NCBI RefSeq assembly: GCF_029543085.1
Contig: NZ_CP119967.1
Span: 4,366,501 to 4,430,500, forward strand
DNA length: 64,000 nt
Source of the DNA: Pseudomonas sp. A34-9
Lineage (GTDB): Bacteria; Pseudomonadota; Gammaproteobacteria; Pseudomonadales; Pseudomonadaceae
Direction of reading: 5' to 3'
Shown here: positions 1 to 7,928 of the stretch, in pieces
How positions within the stretch are numbered: the first letter of the stretch is position 1
Layout: every line of letters starts with the position of its first letter
The notes under the pieces: generated by a model
What the model saw: the letters and a program-made list of their open reading frames with translations, nothing else
What the model was told of the DNA's origin: nothing
Database searches by the model: none
Program-made: the position numbers and the translations under genes

Positions 1-127
1 TCCCCTCGGGATGAACAGCGACGATCTTGTGCCAACATCCTAGGCCTGCGCCGCACCCGGCAAGATGAAACTTTGCCGATCGACAGCGCCGGTTCAGAAT
101 CGCTTACCCGCCGACAAGGACATCCCC

Positions 128-679
128 ATGCAATTCCTGCCCATTACCGACGCCAGCCCCGCCGTCCAGGCCCACGTCCGCACCCTGCGCAACCAGCCGG
201 ACGTGCGCAAATTCATGTACACCTCGCATGAAATCAGTGAGCAGGAACATGCCAACTGGCTGGTCTCTTTGCAGGGTAATCCGCGCCAGCAAGTGTTTGT
301 GGTGATCAAGGATGAGCAAGCAGTCGGGGTTGTTTCCCTGAATGCAATCAACGTTTTGCACAAGAGCGCGGATTGGGCGTTTTATCTGGACGTCGGCTTG
401 CAGGGTAAAGGCTTGGGCAGTGTGGTCGAGTTCTGGATGCTTGATTACGCGTTTGGCGTGGCGGGGCTGGAGAAGCTGAATTGCGAAGTGCTGGCGATGA
501 ACGCGGCGGTGGTGAAGATGCACCAGAAGTTCGGGTTCGAGATTGAAGGTGTTCGACGGCAGAACGTGGTGAAGGATGGGGTTCGGGTCGATGTGGTGTT
601 GTTGGGGATTACCAGCGCCGAATGGCTCAACAAACGTCCGGCGCTGGTCCCCGTTATCGAGCGGCTCAGTGCTAGCTGA
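128..679 (+). CDS. pseH: GNAT N-acetyltransferase, PseH-like
   Basis: This 183-residue protein is a GNAT-fold acetyltransferase. The acetyl-CoA loop is GLQGKGLGS, followed by the usual C-terminal part LNCEVLAMNAAVVKMHQKFGF. The early TSHEISEQEHANWL segment resembles PseH, which acetylates a 4-amino sugar nucleotide in pseudaminic acid synthesis for flagellin glycosylation. I chose ATG 128, not the in-frame ATG at 65, because AAGGA lies at 116-120 with ideal spacing and residue 1 then fits the family. It converges on the EAL gene with a 6-base gap. Rim-type protein acetylation is the alternative; no other pse gene is visible, so the symbol is tentative. Confidence 0.7.
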   Translation: MQFLPITDASPAVQAHVRTLRNQPDVRKFMYTSHEISEQEHANWLVSLQGNPRQQVFVVIKDEQAVGVVSLNAINVLHKSADWAFYLDVGLQGKGLGSVVEFWMLDYAFGVAGLEKLNCEVLAMNAAVVKMHQKFGFEIEGVRRQNVVKDGVRVDVVLLGITSAEWLNKRPALVPVIERLSAS

Positions 680-685
680 AAGAGA

Positions 686-1465
686 TCACCTCTTCAGCCA
701 CGCACTTGTCGGGATCTGCGCCAGCGATTTGAACGCGGGTTTGGCAAACCAGTAACCCTGCATCAGATAAATGCCGCAGTCGGCGAGAAAATCTCTTTCC
801 TCGGCATCTTCTATGCCCTCGGCGATCACCTCCACGCCCAACTCGGTACACATGTTTACAACGTTACGCACAATGGTCTGGCGAACTCGGTCACGGTGAA
901 TATCGCGGATCAGCGCCATATCCAGCTTGATCAAATCCGGCTGAAAATCCGCCAATAAATTAAGACCGGAATAGCCTGCGCCAAAGTCGTCAATCGCCGT
1001 CTTGAAACCAAACTCACGATACTCACGCAAGATATTCATCAAATGCTTGTTGCTTTCAACGTGCTCGCCCTCCACCGCCTCGAAGATCAGGCGCTCCAGT
1101 GGGAAGCCGTGAGCGCGCGCCGCTTCCAGCGTGCTGCGAATGCACATTTCCGGACGGTAAACGGCATTCGGCAAAAAGTTGATCGACAGGTACTGCGTCA
1201 TCCCTAACTCAGCCGCCGTGGAAATCGCCCGCACTCGACACAGTTGATCAAATCGATAACGGTTTTGATCGTCCACCTGCTCCAGAACTGACAAGGCGCC
1301 CTCACCCTTCACGCCGCGAACCAAGGCCTCATGGGCAAAAATCGTTTGCGCACGCAGATCCACAATGGGCTGAAAAGCGAAGGCGAAATCCATGTCCGGC
1401 ACGCCTTTGTCCTTACAGCCCTGGCAGCCTCCGCGAGGCGCGAATGATTCTGGAAATTCGGTCAT
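686..1465 (-). CDS. EAL-domain cyclic-di-GMP phosphodiesterase
   Basis: A 259-residue protein that is almost entirely one EAL domain. All hallmark residues are present: HEALVRG (the EAL glutamate), LSINF (Asn), FEAVEGE (Glu), AIDDFGAGYSG (metal-binding Asp pair), IKLD (Lys), AEGIE (Glu) and QGYWFAKP (Gln). It should therefore hydrolyse c-di-GMP in the cytosol. There is no sensory domain and no GGDEF, only a short N-terminus with a CxxC pair near residues 14-17 that could bind metal or sense redox state. ATG 1465 is preceded by AGGGGG; the longer open frame to 1552 has no such site. It lies downstream of the chemoreceptor on the same strand, 144 bases away. Confidence 0.9.
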   Translation of the reverse strand: MTEFPESFAPRGGCQGCKDKGVPDMDFAFAFQPIVDLRAQTIFAHEALVRGVKGEGALSVLEQVDDQNRYRFDQLCRVRAISTAAELGMTQYLSINFLPNAVYRPEMCIRSTLEAARAHGFPLERLIFEAVEGEHVESNKHLMNILREYREFGFKTAIDDFGAGYSGLNLLADFQPDLIKLDMALIRDIHRDRVRQTIVRNVVNMCTELGVEVIAEGIEDAEERDFLADCGIYLMQGYWFAKPAFKSLAQIPTSAWLKR

Positions 1466-1609
1466 GACACCCCCTGATAACGGGTTGTAACCTTCCCTGA
1501 CTATAGGTAAAAAACTGCTGTTGAACCGAGTCACCTGCTCACCACGCCCCAACGGCAGCCCTGCGACGCTTGAATATTCGAAGGCGCCGCAAATTCATCG
1601 TTCCAAAAA

Positions 1610-3544
1610 TCAAGTGCGAAAATGCGCAGTCATGCGCTGCAAGTCCTGCCCCAGTGACGCCAATTCAACCGTCGCCGCCGCACTCTCTTCACTGGCAACC
1701 GCCGACTGGTCAGCGACATCCCTTACGCTGACGATGCTGCGATTGATTTCGTCGGCCACGGCACTTTGCTGCTCGGCAGCGGCCGAGATTTGCAGACTCA
1801 TCTCCTGGATCGTACCGATGGACTGATTGATCTCGGTAATGGCCAACTCGGCCTTCTGCGCCAACACCACCGTATCGAGGGTGCGCTCGCGGCTGGAGGT
1901 CATCAGTGTAGAAGCTGCTTGCGCGCCTTGTTGCAGGGTGACGATCAGCGCTTCGATTTCCTTGGTCGAGTCCTGTGTCCGCTGCGCCAGCGAGCGCACT
2001 TCGTCTGCCACCACAGCGAACCCACGCCCCTGCTCTCCCGCCCGCGCGGCTTCAATAGCCGCGTTCAATGCGAGCAAATTGGTCTGCTCGGCGACGGCTT
2101 TGATGACATCGATCACTTTGCCGATCCGCTCACTGTCCTCAGACAGCACGTTCATCGCGCCGCCCAACTCTTCAATGGCCTCAGCGAGTTCACTGATCTG
2201 CAACGTCGCCTGCTTCACCACCGTACTGCCGTGGCGAGCCTGTTGATCGGCCAGGGTCGCGGCGGCGGACGCATCGGTGGTGTTACGCGCAACTTCCTGC
2301 ACCGTCGAAGCCATTTCGTGCATCGCCGTGGCGACTTGATCCACTTCGCTTTTTTGCTGACGCACACCCGCGCTGGTCTGCTCACTCATGGCCGAGAGTT
2401 TTTCCGCAGAGGTGGAAATCTGCGTGACGCCATTGCCGATACCTTGCACCAGCGTGTTCAGGTTCTGCGCCATGTCCTGCATCGCATTTTGCAGATCGCC
2501 CAACTCGTCTTTGCGGTTTGATTTGGCCTGTACCGTCAGGTCGCCCTTGGCAATACGTCGAGCCAGTTCAACCGTCAGCGCCAGCGGCGCAGTGATCTGG
2601 CGCGAGATGACCACCGAAGCAAACAACCCGATCACCAACGCCAACACGGTCAAAACGGCGATCTGAATAAAGGCTGAGTGTTGATCTTCACGTGCCAGAC
2701 GCTGCTGGGTGTCCATCAGGCCAGTCATGATCTTGTCCATCGCCTTGCTTTCCTGGTCGACCTGCTCGCGCATGTTTTGCTTCTGCTCAAACAGCCCGGC
2801 CACTTGCACCAATACTTCGCGATAACGCCGCATCCCGGCATGCGCTTCTTCCAGTTGACTCGACAGGGCCGTCGGCAGGCTGGTGCGCGCCTTGGTGATA
2901 TCACTCAAGAAAGTATCGATGGTTTCCATCATCAGTTTTTTGTTCACGTCGTTGGGCACCGCAATGTAACGACGCAACATCAGTCGAAACGTGGTCATGC
3001 CATTGCGCAAGTCGGCCACCGTGCGCAGATCCCGAACGCGTTCGCCATCGGCTGACGCCAGCGCACTGGTCGTGGTGCCTTCAAGCATGCCGGCAAAAGT
3101 TTGCGCGTACTTGTCCGACAGCGCCGTCAGCGGTTTCAGGGCATCGGTGGTCGACTTATCGGCAGCGATCAACTGTTTGACCTTCTGGTCGTAAGCGACA
3201 ATCGTGGCTTGCAACGCCTTCAAGGCTTGCTGGTTTTCAGCGCGGGTCAACGTTTCCAGCGCCTTGTTCACAAGGCCCTGCAAGACATTCAACTGCGCGT
3301 TATAGGATTCAGCGAACGCGGCGTCAGCGGCGGCTTCGTACTGTTTCTCGGACAGCCGCATATCTTGCGTAGCGTCATTCAACGTGCCGATCAGACGCGT
3401 CGTACTCAAGCGATCAACCAGCACGCTGTTGCTGCTATAGCCAATGAAAGCAACCGCCAAAACAGCCAGCAAAAGAATGCCGAAGCCGGTTCCCAGCTTG
3501 CGGGAAACCTTGATGTCACCCAGGAAATTCGATGCAACTGCCAT
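1610..3544 (-). CDS. methyl-accepting chemotaxis protein with long helical ligand domain
   Basis: A 644-residue inner-membrane chemoreceptor. TM1 is about residues 19-37, TM2 about 291-313. The periplasmic domain between them is roughly 250 residues and all helical, a size that fits the helical bimodular (HBM) class typified by P. putida McpS rather than the shorter four-helix type. A HAMP domain follows (about 314-366), then a cytoplasmic hairpin whose tip carries [19 protein letters not shown], the CheA/CheW contact region. ATG 3544 has GAGG upstream; the 31 residues before it in the open frame are not membrane-like and were excluded. HBM receptors often bind organic acids, but the ligand here cannot be read from the sequence. 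Confidence 0.92.
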   Translation of the reverse strand: MAVASNFLGDIKVSRKLGTGFGILLLAVLAVAFIGYSSNSVLVDRLSTTRLIGTLNDATQDMRLSEKQYEAAADAAFAESYNAQLNVLQGLVNKALETLTRAENQQALKALQATIVAYDQKVKQLIAADKSTTDALKPLTALSDKYAQTFAGMLEGTTTSALASADGERVRDLRTVADLRNGMTTFRLMLRRYIAVPNDVNKKLMMETIDTFLSDITKARTSLPTALSSQLEEAHAGMRRYREVLVQVAGLFEQKQNMREQVDQESKAMDKIMTGLMDTQQRLAREDQHSAFIQIAVLTVLALVIGLFASVVISRQITAPLALTVELARRIAKGDLTVQAKSNRKDELGDLQNAMQDMAQNLNTLVQGIGNGVTQISTSAEKLSAMSEQTSAGVRQQKSEVDQVATAMHEMASTVQEVARNTTDASAAATLADQQARHGSTVVKQATLQISELAEAIEELGGAMNVLSEDSERIGKVIDVIKAVAEQTNLLALNAAIEAARAGEQGRGFAVVADEVRSLAQRTQDSTKEIEALIVTLQQGAQAASTLMTSSRERTLDTVVLAQKAELAITEINQSIGTIQEMSLQISAAAEQQSAVADEINRSIVSVRDVADQSAVASEESAAATVELASLGQDLQRMTAHFRT

Positions 3545-3998
3545 ATTCAGCCTCAAACGCCCTGACGCGAAACGCCAGGCACAAAAAATTGATCTCCGGT
3601 AACCACAGGCACCGTCCAGACATTCGGGGGTCGTCATCCAAGGCGTAATACGGGACGCTCCAGCTGTCCCTGAAATGCAAATGCCGATGCTGTTGAATCG
3701 TCAAAAAGAACCCGACGCGAGCATCGGCAGACAAACGCGTTACGTCGCAAACAGAGGGTTTGCACGCTGGATTTATCGTTTCAGCAAAGGTGTCTGGAGG
3801 GATGCTAGTAATTTTGCGAAAACTTGTACAACTTTATATTTTTGTATAGTCGTTGAACTTTTTGGGTGGGGTGATGACGCATTGCCATCATGGTTTGTGG
3901 CACATCGCTATTGGCGTAAAACGCAGGTAAAAATGCTGATTCAAGCGCTTGCCCCTCTGCGGCGAACACCGGCTGCACGCCACAGAGGAGCAAGGGGT
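3545..3998. other. intergenic region between chemoreceptor and DUF6124 gene
   Basis: About 450 bases with no convincing gene. It holds the chemoreceptor promoter, an AT-rich stretch near 3810-3860 with the perfect palindrome TTGTACAA at 3824-3831, and a stem-loop at 3954-3988 just past the DUF6124 stop. The 62-codon minus-strand frame at 3805-3993 has no ribosome-binding site and runs through the stem-loop. Confidence 0.5.
3954..3988 (-). terminator. stem-loop downstream of DUF6124 gene
   Basis: CCTCTGCGGCG (3954-3964) pairs with CGCCACAGAGG (3978-3988): 11 base pairs with one mismatch and a 13-base loop. It begins 10 bases after the DUF6124 stop codon in the direction of transcription. There is no U-tract, so it may protect the 3' end rather than act as a classic intrinsic terminator. 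Confidence 0.45.
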
Positions 3999-4361
3999 TT
4001 ACGGCTTGATTTCGACCTTATCCAACGCCTGATTCACCGCCAACTCCCCCAACATCACCACCTGCGCAATGCCCAGCGCGGTTTTGCGGTACGAGGGGTC
4101 TAGTGTTGCGGCGAAGTTGTTGAGCATTTCCGAGGCGGAACTCAGCGTTTCACTGGCATTGGCCAGCAGGGATTCCGAGTCGTACTTGGGGTTGGCGAGG
4201 TACATGCGCTCGGGCTCGTTGACGCTGGCCATGATGTGGGCGGCGGGAAGGAGGTAGTGATCGAGCGCGCGCTCGGCGGCTTCGTGGAGTTTTTTGGGGT
4301 TGAGGGATTCGTAGGGGGATGCGGGATCGGTTTCTGGTGGATTCGGTGTTGGTTTGAACAT
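3999..4361 (-). CDS. DUF6124 family small protein
   Basis: A 120-residue soluble protein rich in Ala, Leu and Ser. It matches the small Pseudomonas family DUF6124, which has no known function; the family has a Pro-rich N-terminus, then helices including LLANASETLSSASEML and LGIAQVVMLGELAVNQALD. ATG 4361 has AGGAG at ideal spacing. The longer frame to 4565 runs back through the structured leader and is not supported. No signal peptide or membrane segment is seen. The long folded 5' region suggests post-transcriptional control. Confidence 0.75.
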   Translation of the reverse strand: MFKPTPNPPETDPASPYESLNPKKLHEAAERALDHYLLPAAHIMASVNEPERMYLANPKYDSESLLANASETLSSASEMLNNFAATLDPSYRKTALGIAQVVMLGELAVNQALDKVEIKP

Positions 4362-4620
4362 GGTGTAACTCCTGACGGATAAACGAAAAGGAGCCATCAC
4401 TCTCGCTACCAAACGAAGGGTGGAGGCCATACGCAGGTTGGTAGACCGGTCGTCAGGAACCCCGGCGCATCCGAAGATGCCCCGCGCATGACCACCATAA
4501 AACGAAGACGAGAAACGTCGTCGCAAGACAGTAGTCTTGTGCTTCTGACGGAGACGGGCTACCAAACCCGATCACTGGTTTTCAGTGACGTAGGGACGAT
4601 AGAACCTGCGAGCTAGAGGC
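4362..4620 (-). ncRNA. highly structured 5' leader (candidate cis-regulatory RNA) of the DUF6124 gene
   Basis: The region directly upstream of the DUF6124 gene contains a run of perfect hairpins: 4572-4588 (TCACTG/CAGTGA), 4522-4541 (CGCAAGAC/GTCTTGTG around AGTA), 4507-4519 (GACG/CGTC) and 4467-4480. On the minus strand the last reads GCATC-TTCG-GATGC, a C(UUCG)G tetraloop, which points to a minus-strand RNA. CTACCAA occurs twice (4406-4412 and 4559-4565), and both copies can pair with TTGGTAG at 4438-4444, giving two mutually exclusive folds. Leader, riboswitch-like element or independent small RNA are all possible. Confidence 0.5.
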
Positions 4621-4926
4621 ACAAGCCGGGGGATTCTGTCTTAGGTGTAGGGGGAGGCGCAAGGTGGTGTGGGCAATGCATTACCTTGATGCTTTTCGAT
4701 TAAACAAACGCGCAATGCAGGTTAAATTTCTCTGTGTAAAGTGGGGGTATAGGAGCATTAAGATAGTGGGTCGTTGTAGAATTGTTGACGTATTGGTTCT
4801 GCTCACGCTATTCCTTCTCGTCTCTCAAATGGGCCGTCTAGCATCAGACACCCATCTCAAGGCAGATTTTTTACATGAGCACGTTACGGAACTCTAGATA
4901 GATTTTTATTAGATATGGGAAAAACA

Positions 4927-5562
4927 ATGGCAGCAGGTAATGCAGGGAATGATGCAGTTTCATGGATAGCAGTAGTCATCGCAGCCGCAGTTGCTGCGGG
5001 CGGATCTAGCTGGGCAATACAACTCAACAATGTCTCAGAAAGAGATAAAAAAATTGAAGACCGGGACAAACAGATTACAGCTCTGCGAGAAGCTGGTAGT
5101 TGGAATATCCCCACAACAATTAAAAGCATGAAAAGTGCTAGCGAAGAAATTATGGCATCTCTTGAGAGTCGCTCAGCCCAAGAGGCTCGTACGAATGACA
5201 TCAAACACTTACAACAGGAAAATGCTGAGCTTGCGAGTAAATTGAAAGCGACGACTTCTGAGCTCGCATTAGTGCAAGACGGATTTCGCAATTTAAAATC
5301 CCAGCTACAGGGGGCAGCAAAACAGCCCATAGTTATTGAGCTAGGCGAAGGTCAAAGTGAAGATATAATTCCAGGAATAGCCGCACTTGGAGTTAAAACC
5401 ATTTATTCTCGCTCTCAAGTACTTGGAGCTTTTGGCGGTCAAAAATACGAACTACGAGCAGGAGAACGCTCAAGTTTTCGTATAGCCGAGATAGATTGCA
5501 AAGTGTATATCAAGACCATCACCATTGATAAAGCAATTCTGTCGGTGACGTGCGAGAAATGA
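4927..5562 (+). CDS. membrane-anchored coiled-coil protein of unknown function
   Basis: I do not recognise this 211-residue protein. Residues about 10-32 form one hydrophobic segment rich in Ala, Val and Ile. A long charged heptad-like region follows (about 37-130, with ERDKKIEDRDKQI and LQQENAELASKL), then a small, probably beta-rich C-terminal domain with one Cys near the end and one near residue 183. This gives a single-pass anchor, a coiled-coil stalk and a globular head. ATG 4927 follows GGGA with good spacing; ATG 4915 is possible but has no ribosome-binding site. The gene is AT-rich and uses codons unlike the flanking core genes, which suggests horizontal acquisition together with sce7725/sce7726. 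Confidence 0.65.
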   Translation: MAAGNAGNDAVSWIAVVIAAAVAAGGSSWAIQLNNVSERDKKIEDRDKQITALREAGSWNIPTTIKSMKSASEEIMASLESRSAQEARTNDIKHLQQENAELASKLKATTSELALVQDGFRNLKSQLQGAAKQPIVIELGEGQSEDIIPGIAALGVKTIYSRSQVLGAFGGQKYELRAGERSSFRIAEIDCKVYIKTITIDKAILSVTCEK

Positions 5563-5892
5563 TTAAATGGCGGCACTCCAAATTCAAATTCAATTACTAC
5601 CGACCGCCACCCTTTTCTATCACTTTCAGCGCAACAAAAAAAAACCATTAATTAAATTAAAAGAAAGGGACGGATTTATTTAACACAACATGAACTACCT
5701 AAATATACGCGTTTTTCTGTGCTTAAAAGCTCTAATGAGCACAGTGACCAAACCTAAGCCTGTAGCGATCCGCCAGGAACGCTGCGCACTTATTTTTCAA
5801 AGAAACATAGTGGACGGATTTATTAACTTCGAAGTACGACACCTGCAAATAAATCCGTCACCTTTTAATCTTGAAAGGCTCCTAGAACAAAA
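5563..5892. other. AT-rich intergenic region with GGACGGATTTATT repeats
   Basis: About 330 AT-rich bases between two convergent genes. Nothing here codes convincingly; the 77-codon plus frame at 5690-5923 lacks a ribosome-binding site. The main content is the three-copy GGACGGATTTATT repeat described separately. Confidence 0.5.
5668..5859. repeat. GACGGATTTATT repeat, two direct copies and one inverted
   Basis: GGACGGATTTATT occurs at 5668-5680 and 5812-5824, and its reverse complement AATAAATCCGTC at 5848-5859. The second and third copies form a 12-base-pair stem with a loop of about 23 bases. It lies about 30 bases past the 3' end of sce7725, so it could serve as its terminator, but the first copy suggests a dispersed repeat family. 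Confidence 0.6.
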
Positions 5893-6810
5893 TCAAATAA
5901 AATTACACACAGACTCAATATGATGTTTCATTGACATCTCCTTAACAATGCCCAATCCGGGATAATGACCTGCTGCATGAGAAACCTTGAACTCGTTCAT
6001 CCCTAAAGTATTATCAAAAACACCTGGATTCATAGCATCGAATTTAATTAATTTATCAAGGGCCTCCAAATACTTACCTCCGGGGTTAGTCGGAAGCGTC
6101 CCTCCCGTCGTGGAAAGAAAGTGCTTCACCTGCATAGAGTACGGCAATAGTGCATCAATGTGAGAGGCGTGGATAGCGACAACATATGCGGGACCACCAG
6201 ACTCACTATATTCCTCAGCCATAACGGTGAAATCGCCGAACCCTATTGCGTTTGTTCTTTTTTTGTACGATACGTGCAAATTTGAATAGAACGATGAAGC
6301 GCTATAATCGGCATTTCGCTTTTTCTTGGCGAAACTGTCCGCGTAAAGCACCACTCTACTCAACTTATCAACAACATCAGAATCTACCTTCTGTTGATTT
6401 AAAAGAACAAATGACGCTGTATTCAAGAGAGTTACCGAAGACATCAGCGCATCACTTTCCAGATACACCGCAGCCCCAGGGTAATTGGCAAGCAGGGACA
6501 ATGAAATCGAGTCTGAAGAGTCACGAACCTTGATACAAGGGGTAAACTTATTAGCTGATTTCAAATTCGACTGAAGCTGACCAAACACATTTGCGGAAGA
6601 AGCAGATGAAAAATATCCTTGAGAAGGATTTATCACAACCAATGGAATCACAGAATGCTTGTGCAACTGTTCTACTGCATCGATCACTTCTCGAGCCGAG
6701 TTATTTACCGGCTCTATAACCGGTCTATATTTTACCGCACTCAACCTACTTGACAGATCATACAACGTATTCAACTCGTGCCGCTTAGCCTTAAGAATTG
6801 GGTAGTACAT
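5893..6810 (-). CDS. sce7725 family protein (Beta-protein-like)
   Basis: A 305-residue protein beginning MYYPILKAKRHELNTL and continuing with YRPVIEPV, the signature start of the phage-type Beta protein / sce7725 family. That family has no assigned biochemical function and is regularly encoded beside an sce7726 protein. A second conserved-looking region is AIGFGDFTVMAEEYSESGG. No membrane segment or signal peptide is visible. ATG 6810 is preceded by AGGA and lies inside the end of sce7726, overlapping it by 40 bases, so translation is probably coupled. Codon use is AT-rich. A role in phage defence or DNA processing is an inference from its partner and genomic setting. Confidence 0.8.
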   Translation of the reverse strand: MYYPILKAKRHELNTLYDLSSRLSAVKYRPVIEPVNNSAREVIDAVEQLHKHSVIPLVVINPSQGYFSSASSANVFGQLQSNLKSANKFTPCIKVRDSSDSISLSLLANYPGAAVYLESDALMSSVTLLNTASFVLLNQQKVDSDVVDKLSRVVLYADSFAKKKRNADYSASSFYSNLHVSYKKRTNAIGFGDFTVMAEEYSESGGPAYVVAIHASHIDALLPYSMQVKHFLSTTGGTLPTNPGGKYLEALDKLIKFDAMNPGVFDNTLGMNEFKVSHAAGHYPGLGIVKEMSMKHHIESVCNFI

Positions 6811-7682
6811 AAAGTTTCCTTACTAAAATGTAAATTTAAATTTTCCAACAGCCCAACTTTATCCGCTGCCGAAATGCGATATTCGATACCAGCAGCCAAC
6901 AAACTAACCGGCAACCCCTCAATATAGGACCTATCTATCTTCCGGGTAGCCTTCAGAACCTTACAAAAGGCGCTTCTTAATTTATCAGAATCCGCCCCTT
7001 CGAGAGCGATGCGACACTCATCATAAATTTTTGTATTCGGAGCAGTAGGTACATCTCCATACAATTCCTTGACCAAAGCAAGATACTCATGACGCCGTAA
7101 TGAGGCCATTAAAACACCCACATCAACGGATGCAGAAGTTTGAAGAGCAGGTCTAACCTCAGTAAAACCATGCCTTTTGCTCAAGGCCAAAATACCAACA
7201 CACTCCGGAATTCTTTTTTCTACTTTTGATAGATGCCCATCACCGACCACAACGTTAACTTTGTCAAATATTCTCAAGTAAGAATTGAGTTGATCCGAAA
7301 GCCTACTCAAACCATCAAATTCCGATTTAATCTCGTAACAAGTGCTGCTACCATTCAAAATAACACTATCAGCCTTATTTTCACCCACCCTGAATTCGTT
7401 CAGCAGGGTTGCCGTATTTAATGAGTAGCGGCCAATCAAGATTTTTTCAACAATCAAATTCTTAATATAATACTCAAACTTGTAGCCAGAACGAAGAACC
7501 TTAAAACTCTCTTGAAAAACATCGCTCACACTGAAGACATCACCAAGCAATTCATAGATATCGCTAGCAACTTTCAATAAAAAATCAAAATCTCCGCGCG
7601 CAACAGCATTTACTTCTTTGCTGCTGAATATTTTCGCAACATCCTTGGTATTCAATTGCGCACCAGCATCCCTAAAATACAT
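6771..7682 (-). CDS. sce7726 family protein, PD-(D/E)XK nuclease-like
   Basis: A 303-residue protein recognised as sce7726 family. Residues about 96-140 carry a PD-(D/E)XK-type core: a Glu in NEFRVGEN (E96), Asp in NKADSV (D105), then YEIKSE (E117, K119), and downstream a Gln/Tyr pair in DQLNSYL, as in RecB-like nucleases. This suggests a metal-dependent nuclease. The N-terminal 90 residues are helical and may bind a partner or DNA. ATG 7682 has AGGG upstream; a TTG start at 7724 would add 14 residues. It is the first gene of a two-gene unit with sce7725. Function beyond the predicted fold is unknown. Confidence 0.8.
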   Translation of the reverse strand: MYFRDAGAQLNTKDVAKIFSSKEVNAVARGDFDFLLKVASDIYELLGDVFSVSDVFQESFKVLRSGYKFEYYIKNLIVEKILIGRYSLNTATLLNEFRVGENKADSVILNGSSTCYEIKSEFDGLSRLSDQLNSYLRIFDKVNVVVGDGHLSKVEKRIPECVGILALSKRHGFTEVRPALQTSASVDVGVLMASLRRHEYLALVKELYGDVPTAPNTKIYDECRIALEGADSDKLRSAFCKVLKATRKIDRSYIEGLPVSLLAAGIEYRISAADKVGLLENLNLHFSKETLCTTQFLRLSGTS

Positions 7683-7928
7683 ACTTAACCCTAATCTATT
7701 TGCTCCATAGTAAGGAGCGGTCAAATGTAGAGTTTAAAGAACAAGATATTTTCATACATCCATTTTTTACCAAAAAGCGACACGCTGCACTTTTGAGATC
7801 ATAGCGCCATCACCAAAGTGATGCATATGATTTTTTAAGATTAGGTCAGTCTGTTGTCCACGGAACAGTCCGACTTCAATCCTGATAAACTCCCCCACCT
7901 CCCAGCCACACCCAGCCCAGAACCGCCA

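Noticed and set aside
2..43. Possible 3' end of an upstream gene (frame open to TAG at 41-43)
   Set aside because: Only 13 codons are visible, so no product can be supported.
4711..4724. Possible attL copy (GCAATGCAGGT) resembling dusA GCATTGCAGGT
   Set aside because: Only about ten of eleven bases match and flanks diverge; chance similarity cannot be excluded.
4664..4897. 77-codon plus-strand frame upstream of the coiled-coil gene
   Set aside because: No ribosome-binding site and no similarity noticed; more likely promoter DNA of the island.
5690..5923. 77-codon plus-strand frame
   Set aside because: Runs through the GACGGATTTATT repeats and into the 3' end of sce7725; no ribosome-binding site.
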